DNA of 64,000 bases, from contig SMMW01000645.1 in NCBI GenBank assembly GCA_004794655.1, positions 166,501 to 230,500 of the forward strand, written 5' to 3'. This document shows, piece by piece, positions 48,841-62,926 of the stretch. The notes below the pieces were generated by a model, which was given only the letters and a program-made list of their open reading frames with translations, searched no databases and was not told the origin of the DNA. Both the position numbers and the translations under genes were made by a program. The stretch's first letter is position 1; the number at the start of each line of letters is the position of its first letter. The stretch is from Marisa cornuarietis. Taxonomy: Eukaryota; Mollusca; Gastropoda; Architaenioglossa; Ampullariidae.

Positions 48841-51800
48841 CGTAATCATTAATCAAAGAAACTCTACTCACGTAGAATATTCATATACACTAGGTATATA
48901 TATATATATAATTAAATAACAAACACGTACATCTATACATCCAACCACACACAAATACTTAAGTAAAGGCTAAATGGGAACACAAGACATGCACAAAATT
49001 GGAATTGCCCTTGTGGGCAATAAAGTAAATAAAGTTGTATTGTATTGTACAAGTATTAATTATGAATCTTATTAGGAGAGAAGAGGCATGCAGTTGACTC
49101 CCTGAGCAGTCAAACGTACGGGTACACAGCGCCAAATGCAGTTCTATTGTAAAAGTGTATTGGTTCTGAATAACTTTCTTTTAGTTTTTTTTTCTTTTAT
49201 TATAAATGCTAAAATTTCTGTATGGCTTAAAAAAGCAAGGGAAAACTGATTTGCTCTATCTATACTAGCGTTCTATTCTAATCCAATCCGAAATATTGAT
49301 AGCAGACAATATTTTATGTCTATCCATCAACAAATGTTTTATCTCAAGTGACAAATTATGCAGAAAGTCTCAGTCTATAGCACTGAACGTTTTTCAAAGT
49401 CCAGATTAAGGACTAATCTCAGTCATTTTTTATTATGCAGGTGTAGCAAACGGCTATACATCAGCCTAATTTCATTCCCTACATATATGTAGCAAAAAAT
49501 TTACTTCGGTCTTCAGCGACCAAAAAAAAAAAGTAGGACACTTTTCATTCGAGTGACTATACATTGTTAAAGAAAATTTTCTAAATCACTTTTAAATTCG
49601 AATTGCTTTTTTCAGTTGTTAGGCATTCCCTTTATTTATCCACTTCAGTGATACAATAATGAGGTGCTCTATTTTTGACGGACGGTTATTCTTTTCTAAA
49701 GGTTTCATTTAGGAAACTAATAATATCTTTAAAATAAACTTTAAAATTCTACAGTCAATCCAACTTTCACAGGGCTCTTACTGTACTCTTTAGGGCGTTT
49801 ACTACGTTTGCTAATCTTAGAATAACTTTCATAGTTCTGTTGGTAGTTTAGGAATATACTGCATTAACACACATTTCAAAAACACTGTTTTGATATTGTT
49901 TTAAATAAAAACACAGTTAACAGCTCTGTTTTTAAATTGCTTTATATAACACAACTTAACAACCCTTTTATATATTGCTTTAAATAAACACACAGTCCAA
50001 TAGCTTGTTTGTATATTACTTTACATTTACACAGAACTTAACAACCCTGTTTTTAAAAACACATTGTTCAACAACCCTGCTTTGATTTGCATTGTCAAAG
50101 AAACTCTTTACTTCACTCCTGATGTCAGTAGAGTCATAGCTATAGCCTCTTTAATTTAATACGTTTCATAATCCCTTTGTTAATGTCACGTTTTCTCAAG
50201 TTTACAAAAAATACCTATTTAACACAAACATAGTAGCCCATGACTCGACCGGAGGGAGTGATTTAGACGTGATTGTAAGAAAACGATTCCTTACCAACAC
50301 AAATTTTTGGATCGGACTGGATTGGATTCAAAACATTAGTACTTTTCATTAAAACTGAACTTTGTAATCCATTTTCCTGTCCATTTCTCCAGTTAGTCTC
50401 TCTCTCACACACACACACACATGAGAGAGAGGAGGGAGAATAAAAGAGTGACACAAAGTGGACTTTGCTTGTAATGAATATTGTTAGTCTTCATCTTTAG
50501 TATTGTTATTAGAACCCCTCTAAGTTCTAATGTATGCCTCCGTAACTGAACTAATGTTTACTTCTGTCTGACATGAAGGAAAATATAGGAATGGAGTGAC
50601 GGACTATATGCGAAGGAACTATCCTCTGGTAATTGGGGTCTGGAAGCTGGAGGGATTTTAACAACGGTAAGCTTTTATCACCTCTCAACTCCTTCTCCGT
50701 CCCACGAGAGTACCTGCAGTCACTCAGCGTTAAGTGAAGGTAATCTGCTGTTGGTAAGTTCGGATGAGGAAAATCCCCAATGATAGGGTCCTTGAAGGAT
50801 GCCAGTAGCTTTTCAATATCTTCTTTTCGCTGGTCCACATGAAAACTTGAAAGCTTAGCAAACCTGTTTTCAACAGCACAGACATATCCTAACATGGCGA
50901 ATGAAAATAAACACTCTACCACGGACGTGTGTAGGTGGACTGCTGTCTGTCTGCCGAGACCAACACTTAGACTCTTGCGAAACCTCCACTGTTAGTCTCG
51001 GCGAGCTTAAACAATGAATGTGAATAAGCCGTAAGCTTTATAGTCAAAAGCCTCGTTCTATAACCCGAAAAAAAATCGTCTGCAAGCAGTCCAGTTATAC
51101 AAGTCCGTGACCTCTACAAAGTCGCTAAGCTATAAATAACTCAAAGCAGTATTTTCACCAAAGATTGACATTCACCTTTTCCACATCTTGAAGAGCAGAG
51201 GATAAAGACGAATGTAGATATCATGGAATAGGCCCACAGACAATTCTTTTGACATATCTTTTATTATTTGTGAGGCGTTCTTTTCCGCACATAAGTTGAC
51301 CTGTAAATGACATTAATCAAAATATGAACATAAAGGCATTCATTTAAATATCCGACTTAATTGTAATTTTTAAATATAAGTTAATAATAGAACAATAGTA
51401 GTTTTCCTCTAATAAGAAAGTGTCTCCCGTCTGTTGATATCTGATAGGTTTTCATGCTGAATGTATAGGCTGCTGAATTTTGTATTTCTGATAGCAGAAT
51501 CTTTGGCATCATGAAATTGCTTCCCTTTTAATCCTGTGATAGATGGGTTTGAAATATATCACAAAATACATTATTATCTAGATAAAAGTCGTCTTACACT
51601 TAGCCTACAAAGAGCTCACCTGAACAACTGGTTCACATACGGACTTAAAAAAGCACTCAATGATGGCTTTGGCCCGTATGCCAAGGAATGGGTTTTCCCT
51701 TTCGGCTGGTATCAAGATATTTTCAGAACTTTTTAAGTGAGATATCATTTGTTTCTTGAATCTGTAAAACGTCATCATTACGTATCCCTTAAGCAATACA

Positions 51801-53096
51801 TAACAGCAATCACCGTTTGCTCATACCTAACTTTTTCCTATACTAGTGAACTAACGCTGATTGTAAGCTGGTAGTGAGGCTTCTTGCAGTTTTAATAATA
51901 GTGAAAGTGTGTGTATTGGTATTCTTTTATATTATCTTTGTTATACTTTGTTATACCTAGTAAACAATAAACATAACCGCACACTTTATCTGACACACTG
52001 TTATAACTATAAAGCACCAGGCAGTATAAAAAACACTTAAGTACATGAACACATCTATATATACATATCTTCACAAACGTTTCATTGCCTCTCTTAAATT
52101 CTACTCTTACACTCTCTCCCAGTTCTCGCTGTGCTTGTAGACCTCTCGGGGATTAAAGTGTAAAGTTCAGTTTTTCCATAAACCGAATCATCAAACGTCC
52201 GATAACGGATCTGGGTCCGCTGAATGGTTTCCAACTTACATTAGAACTCGTCGCCAGGTGGCCTTTCGAGTCGGGAGTAGTTTTCCATTGTCTCTGTGTT
52301 ACAGTCCGCTCTCTGGCTGTTAGACTGCTCGAAAAATATACATCTGAAGAGGACCTTTCCATTGCAGGGGTCTCTTCGTGAATCTTGGGTTAGCGAGTAC
52401 TCTGCCGCTTCCAAGATGTACCACAATATCCTCTGGGTAATCTTCCTGTACTCCAATCTTCCTGTACTCCAACACACTTTGTGAGCCTCCATCAACAGCT
52501 CCCGTAGTCCCGCCTGCGGAGCTCGGTTCCACGCAAACCGTTGTTTGAGGTAGAACCACTTTCGTACAACCTCGTAGCTCCATAATCGACTGCAGCGAAG
52601 ACTGGTGGATGATTTGTCTACTTTCCTCGTGGAGCATGACTGGGCATACAATCCCTGAGTTCTTCTTTTCTAAGTAATTCCTCATCAGTTTACTCCATCA
52701 TATTATTCGCTTCATTTCGTGCAACATTCAGCTACATCTTTCTCCCACATAAATTCGCCTACTACTCAATATTAATTCATTTGCTCGCATCGTATATAGT
52801 TCGAACTTTCGATATATAAACAGAAAATTGATAGGGAATTTACAAAGGCTTACCTTGGCTGGGCAAGAAAATACTTTCTTCCCGACTCTTTCATTCACAA
52901 ACTTCAAACACGACTTACGGCCACACAGGCCTTATTCGGGAATGGTCCAACCGAGTTTACAGTGAATACTGCCCTCCCTACTGAACACTAGTCACATGGT
53001 CTCGTGCTCACGACAACAAACTACACATTCGTAACCAGTCGGGGGCGGCAACTCTCGTCACTGACAGAAGAGAATGAGAATGAATATGCGAATATA

Positions 53097-53180
<84 letters not shown>

Positions 53181-54318
53181 CGCGCGCGCAAACATGTCAA
53201 GAAGAACGGGTGAGGTCAATACCTTTTGTTGATGTCGGCATTTTGTTGTTAAGCGTGCGTGGTGAAATATTTTTTATCACCCAGCGAGTGACAAAATTAA
53301 ATTCTATGCCGCGTGTCACAAGATTTCTTACAACAAAAAATCTTTCCAACGATTGCAAGGCTTAGCTGTTGGGTTCGACACCAGATTAGGACATTTCGCG
53401 GTACAATATTTTGAAACAGCAAGGTGATTTTGAGTTCTTGCTGGAACGTGACATTTACCTGTCTTTCTGTTAACTTACCTTATGTATATTCTCTTATCTT
53501 TATGATTCGCAGAATGGAAATGGAGAATTGATAAATCGGTGCATAATGGGTACCTGTTCACCAATGGACATAGAGCTAGACATTATATCTCCCTTGCCTG
53601 TCGGCTTCCACCCAAAAGCGGAGGTCCGCAGGCAGCTTGTTCACTTGGATCAGGACATTTTTTAAAATCTGACGTTCATACACTGCGTGCTCGATTCCTT
53701 CTGAATCAGTCGTTATGATTTCCTCTGCAATTTTTAAACAAGTAATATGTGTGAAAGATTAAACAACCCCTGGATTTATACTTTCGTACTTCCTAAATTC
53801 TATAACAGTGTGGGCAAGAGAAATGTGTGTATATATATATATATATATACAGTTCTCTAGTTGCTGCTGTTGTTTTAGATAGAAAAACACAGACGTGATT
53901 TCTACAGAGAAACTACAAACAAGGCTTTGTTAGAATACATACTGTCCTCTCTGTCTAACATTATGTCTGATATGAGTTTATTCTAAAGATTATTTTGAAC
54001 CTCAAAAGTTAAGCTGCTACAATAATGCGCTATCTCTGGGTCACAAAAATTAATCAGTATTAAATATATTATTTCTTTCAATACCCTTGGATGTTGCAGA
54101 TGTTCGTGCTTAATGAAAAACAAGCATTAGAATATGCAGTCAAAACAATTTACAGAATACATACTGTCTGACGTCAAACTATTCTTCGCATTCTGGAGCT
54201 CTTGCTTGAGGTACATTTCAAATAACTGCCTTTCAAGTGGTCTATTCAGAGAACGCGTGAACTCCGCCATTTTTTTAACTACCTGTCGCCATAATATCAA
54301 CTGGAATGAAAATAATGA

Positions 54319-54356
<38 letters not shown>

Positions 54357-56699
54357 GAAACAAGATAAATCGTCAGGAGAATGTCCACATAATCACAAGA
54401 CAGAAATTGCAGTCAAATGTTAAAGCACATTACTGTTTTTCACTGATGGGTCTATTGCAGGTAAATCAATGACGGCGTTACCAGAAAAGACTAGCGGCAA
54501 TGAGAGCTGATATCAGAAGAGGAAAAACAAAAAGCCACGGGCGAATAAAAAGTCTGTCACAATTCCGATTATGTCATAAAAAGTACAGGTCGGTACGATA
54601 AGACTAAAAGCACCACACATCGAAGTAGAAAAAAATACGAAAAACGAAATCAAAACAGAACAAAAATTTAGAACAGGAATTAGTGTACTTCAGTCTCTAC
54701 AATTTGTGCGCAATTTGTTATGTAACTTTTTAATAGAAACTGTTTTATCTTCTGCTTCATTTCGTATATTCCATGAATCTGCATTCACAACACGCTCATT
54801 TCCAACTGTAATCAATAAGAGGCTTCCTTTCACCAAAGCGGCTTCACAAACTGTGAACTAGACACGTTAGTATGAAAGGTAGTGAGATCGATGCAAGCAA
54901 TTACAGTAATGACACGGTGAGCAGACGCCTGCTACTTAAAGGTCAAGCCGAGTACAACATTATTTCTTTATGATCGGGTTAAGTTCTTTTAAAATAATAA
55001 CTCCCAAAATATGAGTACATAATTATGCTAAATTTTTAAGATATAAGCCTTCAAACATCGGCATTTTCACCTGGAACTAGGAAGGCAGGAAAAAAGTACT
55101 CTTATGTACTGGAGGTTCTCTTACGATCGAAGTAACAGCGAGTGTGGATGTCTTCAAGTCAAATGAAGAAACATCGCTCAGGTTGTGTGTTCAAGAAGTG
55201 ATTTTTTTGCCCAAAAAATGAAACCGCTGAATCTGGAATACAGCCCTACAGATTGGAACTTTATTTCGAAGCTTCGAATGAAGTTAAAAAATAATTAAAT
55301 GGTCCAAACTGAATTCATTCAACAGACTGGTAAGTCAATCTGATCAAAATTTAATGGGCAACAATAGATACAGCTGACTGCTGATAAGGATTTTTTTAAC
55401 AATTAAAAATATAATGATAGTTTGAAATATGTTTATTGATGTAAAAACTTATTTCTTCCTCATTTAGCTGCATGCAAAAAATTTCTATTTACTTACTGAT
55501 ACTCGCACCTGTTCTCGTTTAAGCTCCATATTTTTATCACCTTCAATTCTTTTTTTTTTTCCTTTTTTAGCTGTTTCGATCACGCACATCAATGGTGCCC
55601 TCACACTGTCAGTTGTTTTGAACATTATGCTGGATAAAGATACGACTGATGATGATATTTTTGTGACGGTGTAGAAACTGTCGATATTGTATATCTGGTG
55701 CTTGATCTACCAGCAGTCGTAGTTGGTTTTAACATCTCGGGCTTTTGTATAGTAAGCACTGCTGTAGGAATAAGATTTCTTCTTTTTGCTGAAAGTCCAA
55801 GACTTGCTTGTACTGTATAAGTGACTGAATAACAATCCATTAGGATTTCCTGTATGAGTCCAAACTCTATCTGAGTGTCGAAGAGAACATTCAGCAACAG
55901 CACAATGTGTCCTGGTCAGTTTTCTTTTACAGAGGATTGCATCTTTTCCCTTCGACTTCAGCTAGCGCAGACGGCGCTATTTTTAGAAATACGTTTGTTT
56001 CGTCACTTCCTGTATTCTCGACAAATCCAGGTGTGCACAAAAATCTAATATAAAATCTTTCATGCCTCTTTGTCATAAAATACCACCGGAACATGTTTTT
56101 GTGATACTTTGTGCTTTATTTCCAGCGGTTTTCAATGAGCGCTCTTGTACTTTCTAGTTGTTGATGTCTCTGACCACCTGTTGGAGAAACTGCAGAGGTT
56201 TCAGAATTACGCCGCTCGCATTGCCGTCGAGCGAAAGTCAGACCATGCAACTTCCCTCTAAGCAGTCCGAGCTCGCATTGATAACAAGATCACCACACCG
56301 TGCTACACGTCCAAGCTACTGACGCTTTACCACCAGAATCGTTCTCTTCCGTCTGCTTATGTTGTCTTTCTCTTTGCGCCACGCGTCAGAGGGGAGAAAT
56401 TTGGCAGATACTTCTTGTCCTCGGGCCCAACTATCTGAATTCTCTGTGTCCATATTTGAAGCCTTCAAATCCGACCTAGTATCAACCTCTTTAGGAAACA
56501 TCCTGCACAATCATGCGTACTCTTTCATTCACTTCTCAGTTATTCTTTTTCATCCATGCACTTAGTTCATGTTTGTCACGGTGTCATATCGTTGCAGACC
56601 CTTATGTTTCTTGTATGGTTTAATGTTTGTTCATTTGTAGTCTATCCTTTGCAGTTCATTGACCTCGTATCTACACGTGGAAAAGCGCTTTATAAATTG

Positions 56700-56786
<87 letters not shown>

Positions 56787-57719
56787 CGACTGGACCCATT
56801 GCACTACAGGAAATTAAGGAAGCCATTCACAAAACAAAGAACGGCAAGGCACCAGGAGGGGATAGTGTATGTGGTGAAATGTTGAAAGCAGAAGAGGAAG
56901 AGACACAACGTATCCTACAAACAATCCTCCAGGAGATCTGGGACAGTGACGAAATCCCTGCCGAGTTGAGAAAAGGTGTTATAGTCAAGATACCAAAGAA
57001 AGGAGACTTGGTGACTGTAATAACCGGAGAGGCATCACATTGCTATCCCTCACCAGCAAACGTTTTAGCCGTATAATCCTCCAGCGCATTACAACAACAA
57101 TCAGCGGGAGTCCACTAGTGGAAGTAAAAGAATTTGTGTACCTAGGTAGCAAGGTAACAGCAGATGGTGACTGTGAACAGGAGGTCAACACCAGGATCAG
57201 CAAAGCAACCAAGCTTTTGTAATGCTGAAGCCCATACGGAGATCAACTCGCCTCAGCAGCCATACAAAGATCAGGATCTTCAAGACCAACGTCCTCAGTG
57301 TCTTCCTATATGGGTCAGAGTGCTGGAAGACCACAGCCTCCATCGAGAAAAAGCTAGAAGTATTTCAAACCAAGTGTCTGCGGCGCATACAAAAGATCTT
57401 TTGGCCCAACACCATCTCAAATGAAGAACTGCGCGAGAGGGTGGGGATGTGCACCTGGGCAGAAGCGATCGAACTGCGGCGCTGGCGATGGTTAGGCCAC
57501 GTGTGCCCCATGCCTCCAGACTCAATCTCCAGAACAGCCCTGCAATGGACACCACAGGGAAAGAGGAAAAGAGGGAGGCCCAAAGAGACGTGGAGGCGAT
57601 CCATCGAAAAGGATCTCAAGAACAGAGGCATTTCCCTCGAGACAGCCCCCAGAACAGCAGCAGACAGAACCAGTTGGAGGTCCCTTTTTGTCGCCTCACG
57701 TGCCAGACGGCTCCAGGAG

Positions 57720-57757
<38 letters not shown>

Positions 57758-60700
57758 ATTTCTCTGGTAAATCTTTGATAAATACCATAAATAATACTTA
57801 GCCTAAAATACTTTCTTGGGGTATTCCACTAAGCACACCTGTGATTTTATATATTATTCTACTCCTAACCATATCCTGCCTCTTTCCCCATTAAATGTGT
57901 GGAATACCGTGTTGACACAGATGCAGTGCCAGTAAGCTTTTGCGTGTCAGAACAAACTACTTTTCGGTATCCTTGTTACATAACTGGCTGAGAATGATTC
58001 AGAGCGTGCTTTCTAATTAGACTTTGGCAATACGTAATTTACGAATCCCCTGTATACAAGGTCGCAATAAAGATCTACAGTAAGCAAGCGTGTTGAGAGT
58101 GGTACACGCTTGCAGTGTTGTCAAAATAGTTGACAATGCACTATTAATCATGCAAAAAATAGTCTAGAGTATAGCAGAATGGTGGAAACAGTGGACAGAA
58201 GCCAGTAAATCATGAGAGGAAAAAGTGTGATACAGTCACAAAAAACAAATGAAGAAAAAAAAACAAATTCAAAACTTACCCGCTGTGACCTTTCTCCTAG
58301 AGGGATTGAGAGATCCTGTACTGTATCAGAAACTACTATTGATGATTCTGTTGCTTCTGGCACAGAACCAGAAGAACATTCCATAGTTTTGAACTGTTCC
58401 TCCTCTGGTAAAGCTTCGAAAGATACACTTTGGAGGCTTTCTTCTGTTTGGTATGCTATTTCTTCTTCTGTTCCTTTATGTATTTCTTCCTTTATGGCGG
58501 CTGGTGAAAAGTGTTTTGGTACATGTGCCTGTAAGATTTGCGAAGTGACTTTGTGCCCCTGTGCATCTGTGAGTATCTGGCTCTTCCTTTCCGCTAAATT
58601 TTTCTCGTCAGCTACTTTCTCTCTTCTTACTAATATGCCTGCTTTCTCGTCTTTAATTTTCTTCTCCCAGTCTTTCGATCGATCCACTTCGTCCTCCATA
58701 CTTTTTTTCTCATCGGCTACCTTCTTACTTCTTACTAATATGTCTGCCTTCTCGTCTTTAATTTTCTTCTTCGAGTCTTTCGAATGATCCACTTCGTCCT
58801 CCATACTTTTTTTCTCATCAGCTACTTTCTCACTTCTTACTAGTATGTCTGCTTTCTCGTCTTTAATTTTCTTCTTCGAATCTTTCGATCGATCCACTTC
58901 GTCCTCCATACTTTTTTTCTCATCAGCTACTTTCTCACTTCTTACTAGTATGTCTGCTTTCTCGTCTTTAATTTTCTTCTTCGAATCTTTCGATCGATCC
59001 ACTTCGTCCTCCATACTTTTTTTCTCATCAGCTACTTTCTCACTTCTTACTAGTATGTCTGCTTTCTCGTCTTTAATTTTCTTCTTTGAGTCTTTCGATC
59101 GATCCACTTCGTCCTCCATACTTTTTTTCTCATCAGCTACTTTCTCACTTCTTACTAGTATGTCTGCTTTCTCGTCTTTAATTTTCTTCTTCGAGTCTTT
59201 CGATCGATCCACTTCGTCCTCCATACTTTTTTTCTCATCAGCTACTTTCTCACTTCTTACTAGTATGTCTGCTTTCTCGTCTTTAATTTTCTTCTTCGAA
59301 TCTTTCGATCGATCCACTTCGTCCTCCATACTTTTTTTCTCATCAGCTACTTTCTCACTTCTTACTAGTATGTCTGCTTTCTCGTCTTTAATTTTCTTCT
59401 TTGAGTCTTTCGATCGATCCACTTCGTCCTCCATACTTTTTTTCTCATCAGCTACTTTCTCACTTCTTACTAGTATGTCTGCTTTCTCGTCTTTAATTTT
59501 CTTCTTCGAGTCTTTCGATCGATCCACTTCGTCCTCCATACTTTTTTTCTCATCAGCTACTTTTTCACTTCTTACTAGCATGTCTGCTTTCTCGTCTTTA
59601 ATTTTCTTCTCCGAATCTTTCGATCGATTCACTTTGTCCTCCATACCCTTTTTCTTTTCCAAGTCTCTCTTATCCTCCTCTTTGCTTTCTTTTCTTTTTT
59701 CTTGTCCTTTCGATGTTTCAGCCTCTCTCTTTGAGGTCATTAGGTTCAGAGCAGCTGTTTTGGTCGATGTTCCTTCATAGTCTTCCACACTTTTCTTTTT
59801 CTTTATTTTCTCTTGTTCAAAATCTTCAAAGGATTGCTTCTTCTTGTCCAACTTCTCCTTTCTCGATCTGTTGGCTTCCTGGCTCTGCTCCTCTTCACTT
59901 TCCGTCTCACTAGCCGGTGTCATCTCTTCATCCTCGTCTTCTTGGACCTTAAATTCTTGTTCATCTCTTTTTCTGACTACTTTGCCCTCATCTTCCTTGT
60001 CTCTTGCCTCTTGTTTATCGTTTTTTTTGCTCATTTTGCGTTTTACACCACGTGCAGACGGAGAACGTGCTTCAGCTTTGTCGTCTTCCTCGCCCTGGCG
60101 CTCTTTATTTTCTTCTTTCTTGCCTCGTGTTTTTTTCTTTCTTTCTCTAAAACTTTCCGTTTCTTCCTTGTATGTACCCTTCACGTCTCCGAGGATACCT
60201 GAACTTTCTTTACGTTTTGTTATCTTATTAAATTCTTTTTTTCCTTCTTTCTTCTTGCTTCCTTTCCTTTTTTTTTCTTCTTGTTTTCTTCACTTTCTTC
60301 ATTTTTTTCCCTTTCTTCCCATTTTTCTCTTTCTTCCCTTTCTTCAATTTCTTTACTCTCTTCACTTTGTTCATATTCTTTACTTGCTTCATTTTCTTCT
60401 TTCGTCTCCAAGGCTCTGATGGTCTCTCGCCTTTTTTCACCTTCATGTACGACGGTGCTTTTTGCGTTTTTTTGTGTTTTGTCTTTCACGACTTTTCTTT
60501 TGTTTTTCTCGGCTTCTCTTTTTTCTTTCTCTCTTTTTATTTTCTCTAATTTCTTCATCTTCCTTTCTTCTTCTTTAGCCTCTCTTTTCCTTTTCTCCTC
60601 TTGCACCAAAATATAGTCTTCTAGCCAGTCATTGCTGGTTTTCTCGTCAAGAGGTGGCAAGTCTTCTTTTTGTAGCTGTAGCTCCTCCACGTATGTATTA

Positions 60701-62837
60701 AACCTATTGAGCAACAAAAAGCAGCACAATTATTTTTAGTCTCTGGAAGAATTTTATAATGGTATGGAGGTTATTGATTTTAAGTTTAGTTATAATTATT
60801 TTGATTTTTATCCTAATTTTCAGAATTTTCGCACTAAAATATTGAAATACATCTTCTACTTGTCTACTTTCTTGTTTTAAGAAACTCTGTGGTAGCTTTT
60901 CCATTAAAAGACACTTCTTATTTCTTATTTGTATATAATCTTTGTATCTATTTCGGTGTATCTTGTCCAAAGCCAATTCCTTTTTGCCCGAAGAAAGGCT
61001 ACAAATCACCATCTCTTCATCATTAACTGAATTTTTAGATTACGTACAAAGAGCGGCCTAAGAACATCTCTACACCGTACTCACATCAATTTTCCTCAAT
61101 TACGTGTAACAAAAATAGATAAATTGAAATGATTTAAACCAAACAGCAAAGCCTTTGCTGACTTTTGTACATTTGTTTAATTTAAGCAAGTTTCAAATAT
61201 GGTACAAGTTATAACATGATGGAGAGCTGAACAAACACAAAAGATGTTGACTAACGTAGCACGATACCTGCATTTTAAAACGGGAAATGTATAAAATTAC
61301 AGCATAAAATAAACACGGTGTGTCCAGGTGGTGCAATTCTTAAAGTGCTTGCCATTAATGGGATCAAATGTCATGTGTTCTTTTTGTGCAAAATAATGCA
61401 AAATACAAACTTAAAAATAAAACACTTAAGATTTCTTATTCTCCTGTCCTTAGTGTGTCCGTCAGTACTTTAGTGATAGCATTTGACAACTCACCATGTT
61501 TTTTCTATCTGTTTTTCCAAAGTTAACTGAACTGAACGTAGGTTTTCCAAGTTGGGACTCTCAACAGTCATAGTTGTCATAGACATCTCTTCGCCAGGTA
61601 TCAGAATCCCCTCTGTGTACAAAATAGAGCATCAATAGCATTAACAGCAAAAAACAAATTGCGGTAAGAGCAGTCCATAGCGCTGTCCACATTTTTCTTG
61701 ACAACTTTATGTGCTAAGCTATCGTTACACTCTTAAACAGGGTATTAAACATTAGCGAAAGTGAATGTTCCAATTCATCCAATGGCTTAGTGTAAAAGAC
61801 TGGTGAATCGGTTAAATGTTTGCTGTTGGGATCACTGCGCATTGAGCGTATCTCTGCGATGAGGAAACTAGCGCATTATAAAACGAACATCATCATCATC
61901 ATTTGCAGTTACATAGTACAGATATTCATCAAAGAGGTGTTTCGAGAACTTCTTAAAAATGACACTCTTCTAGAGTATATTATTAAATAAAAAAAATAGG
62001 TATAATACCTAATTCCAGGCACAGATGTAAAGTGGCTAAGCATTTTTCTTTCATAATCGTTTTCTCAATAAACGAGAGCAATGAAAAATGCAATATTAGC
62101 CCATTCTGTTAAGAAAGCGTGTCAAGCATTAATCCTTCACTGCATTTGACACAATCGTAAATAGAAAAGACAATTAACAACACGTTAATAGATCAGGCGA
62201 CGTTCAAGAAGCCTTTTCACAGCACACAAAACCCGGCACGACTATCCTTCAAGGCATCTTGGAGGGTAGTCGACGTAGTGGTGACTAGAGGAAGACCTGG
62301 GTTACAAAGGTCAAAGACTGGACTGGTCGTCCTGTACAGGACCTGCTCACTATCGCCCACAATAGAGTGGCGAGCCCTGTCAACTGCCGTGTCTATCCAT
62401 GTGCTTTCCCCAACGACAGGTGCTGGTCACGGACGAACGGACAGAAGGACGGACGGAAAGACGGACGTACAGACGAACGGACGGACTGACACAAAACCAT
62501 TACCACCATCCTTGAAGAACTTTTTCATGATGCCGGCGACCATCATCTCCTTCTCCGCTTCATCCTTGAGCCGAAAGGCGTCCTGCACATCCTCGCAGAA
62601 AGCGATTGGTTGTGATTGACCCTTCACCTCTAAAAACTTCTTGAAGGCATTAAACTGAATCTCGTCTTTTAAGATGTCCCAAAAGTTTCTAAAGAAACGA
62701 TCATAAAAGAGGATATTATCAGTCCTCTGCAGAGTAGCAAAGTCTCTTCTGGACACTTTTTTTAAAATTTGGAACCAGGAAGTCTATTAAGCGACTTTTA
62801 AAAAATCACAACGAGAAAAATGATCCTTATCAGTGTG

Positions 62838-62926
<89 letters not shown>

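Noticed and set aside
56699..56790. Poly-Met start of an open frame
   Set aside because: Translation of the (GAT)n LINE tail; the real similarity starts after it, within an RT fragment.
58608..59657. Regular 105-bp repeats considered as a CRISPR-like array or satellite
   Set aside because: Units are contiguous with no spacers, keep a reading frame and lie inside a coding exon of a eukaryotic gene.
58212..60616. Plus-strand open frames including one of 311 codons
   Set aside because: Antisense to exon 18 of paralog A; the repetitive peptide is the reverse complement of the 35-codon repeat.
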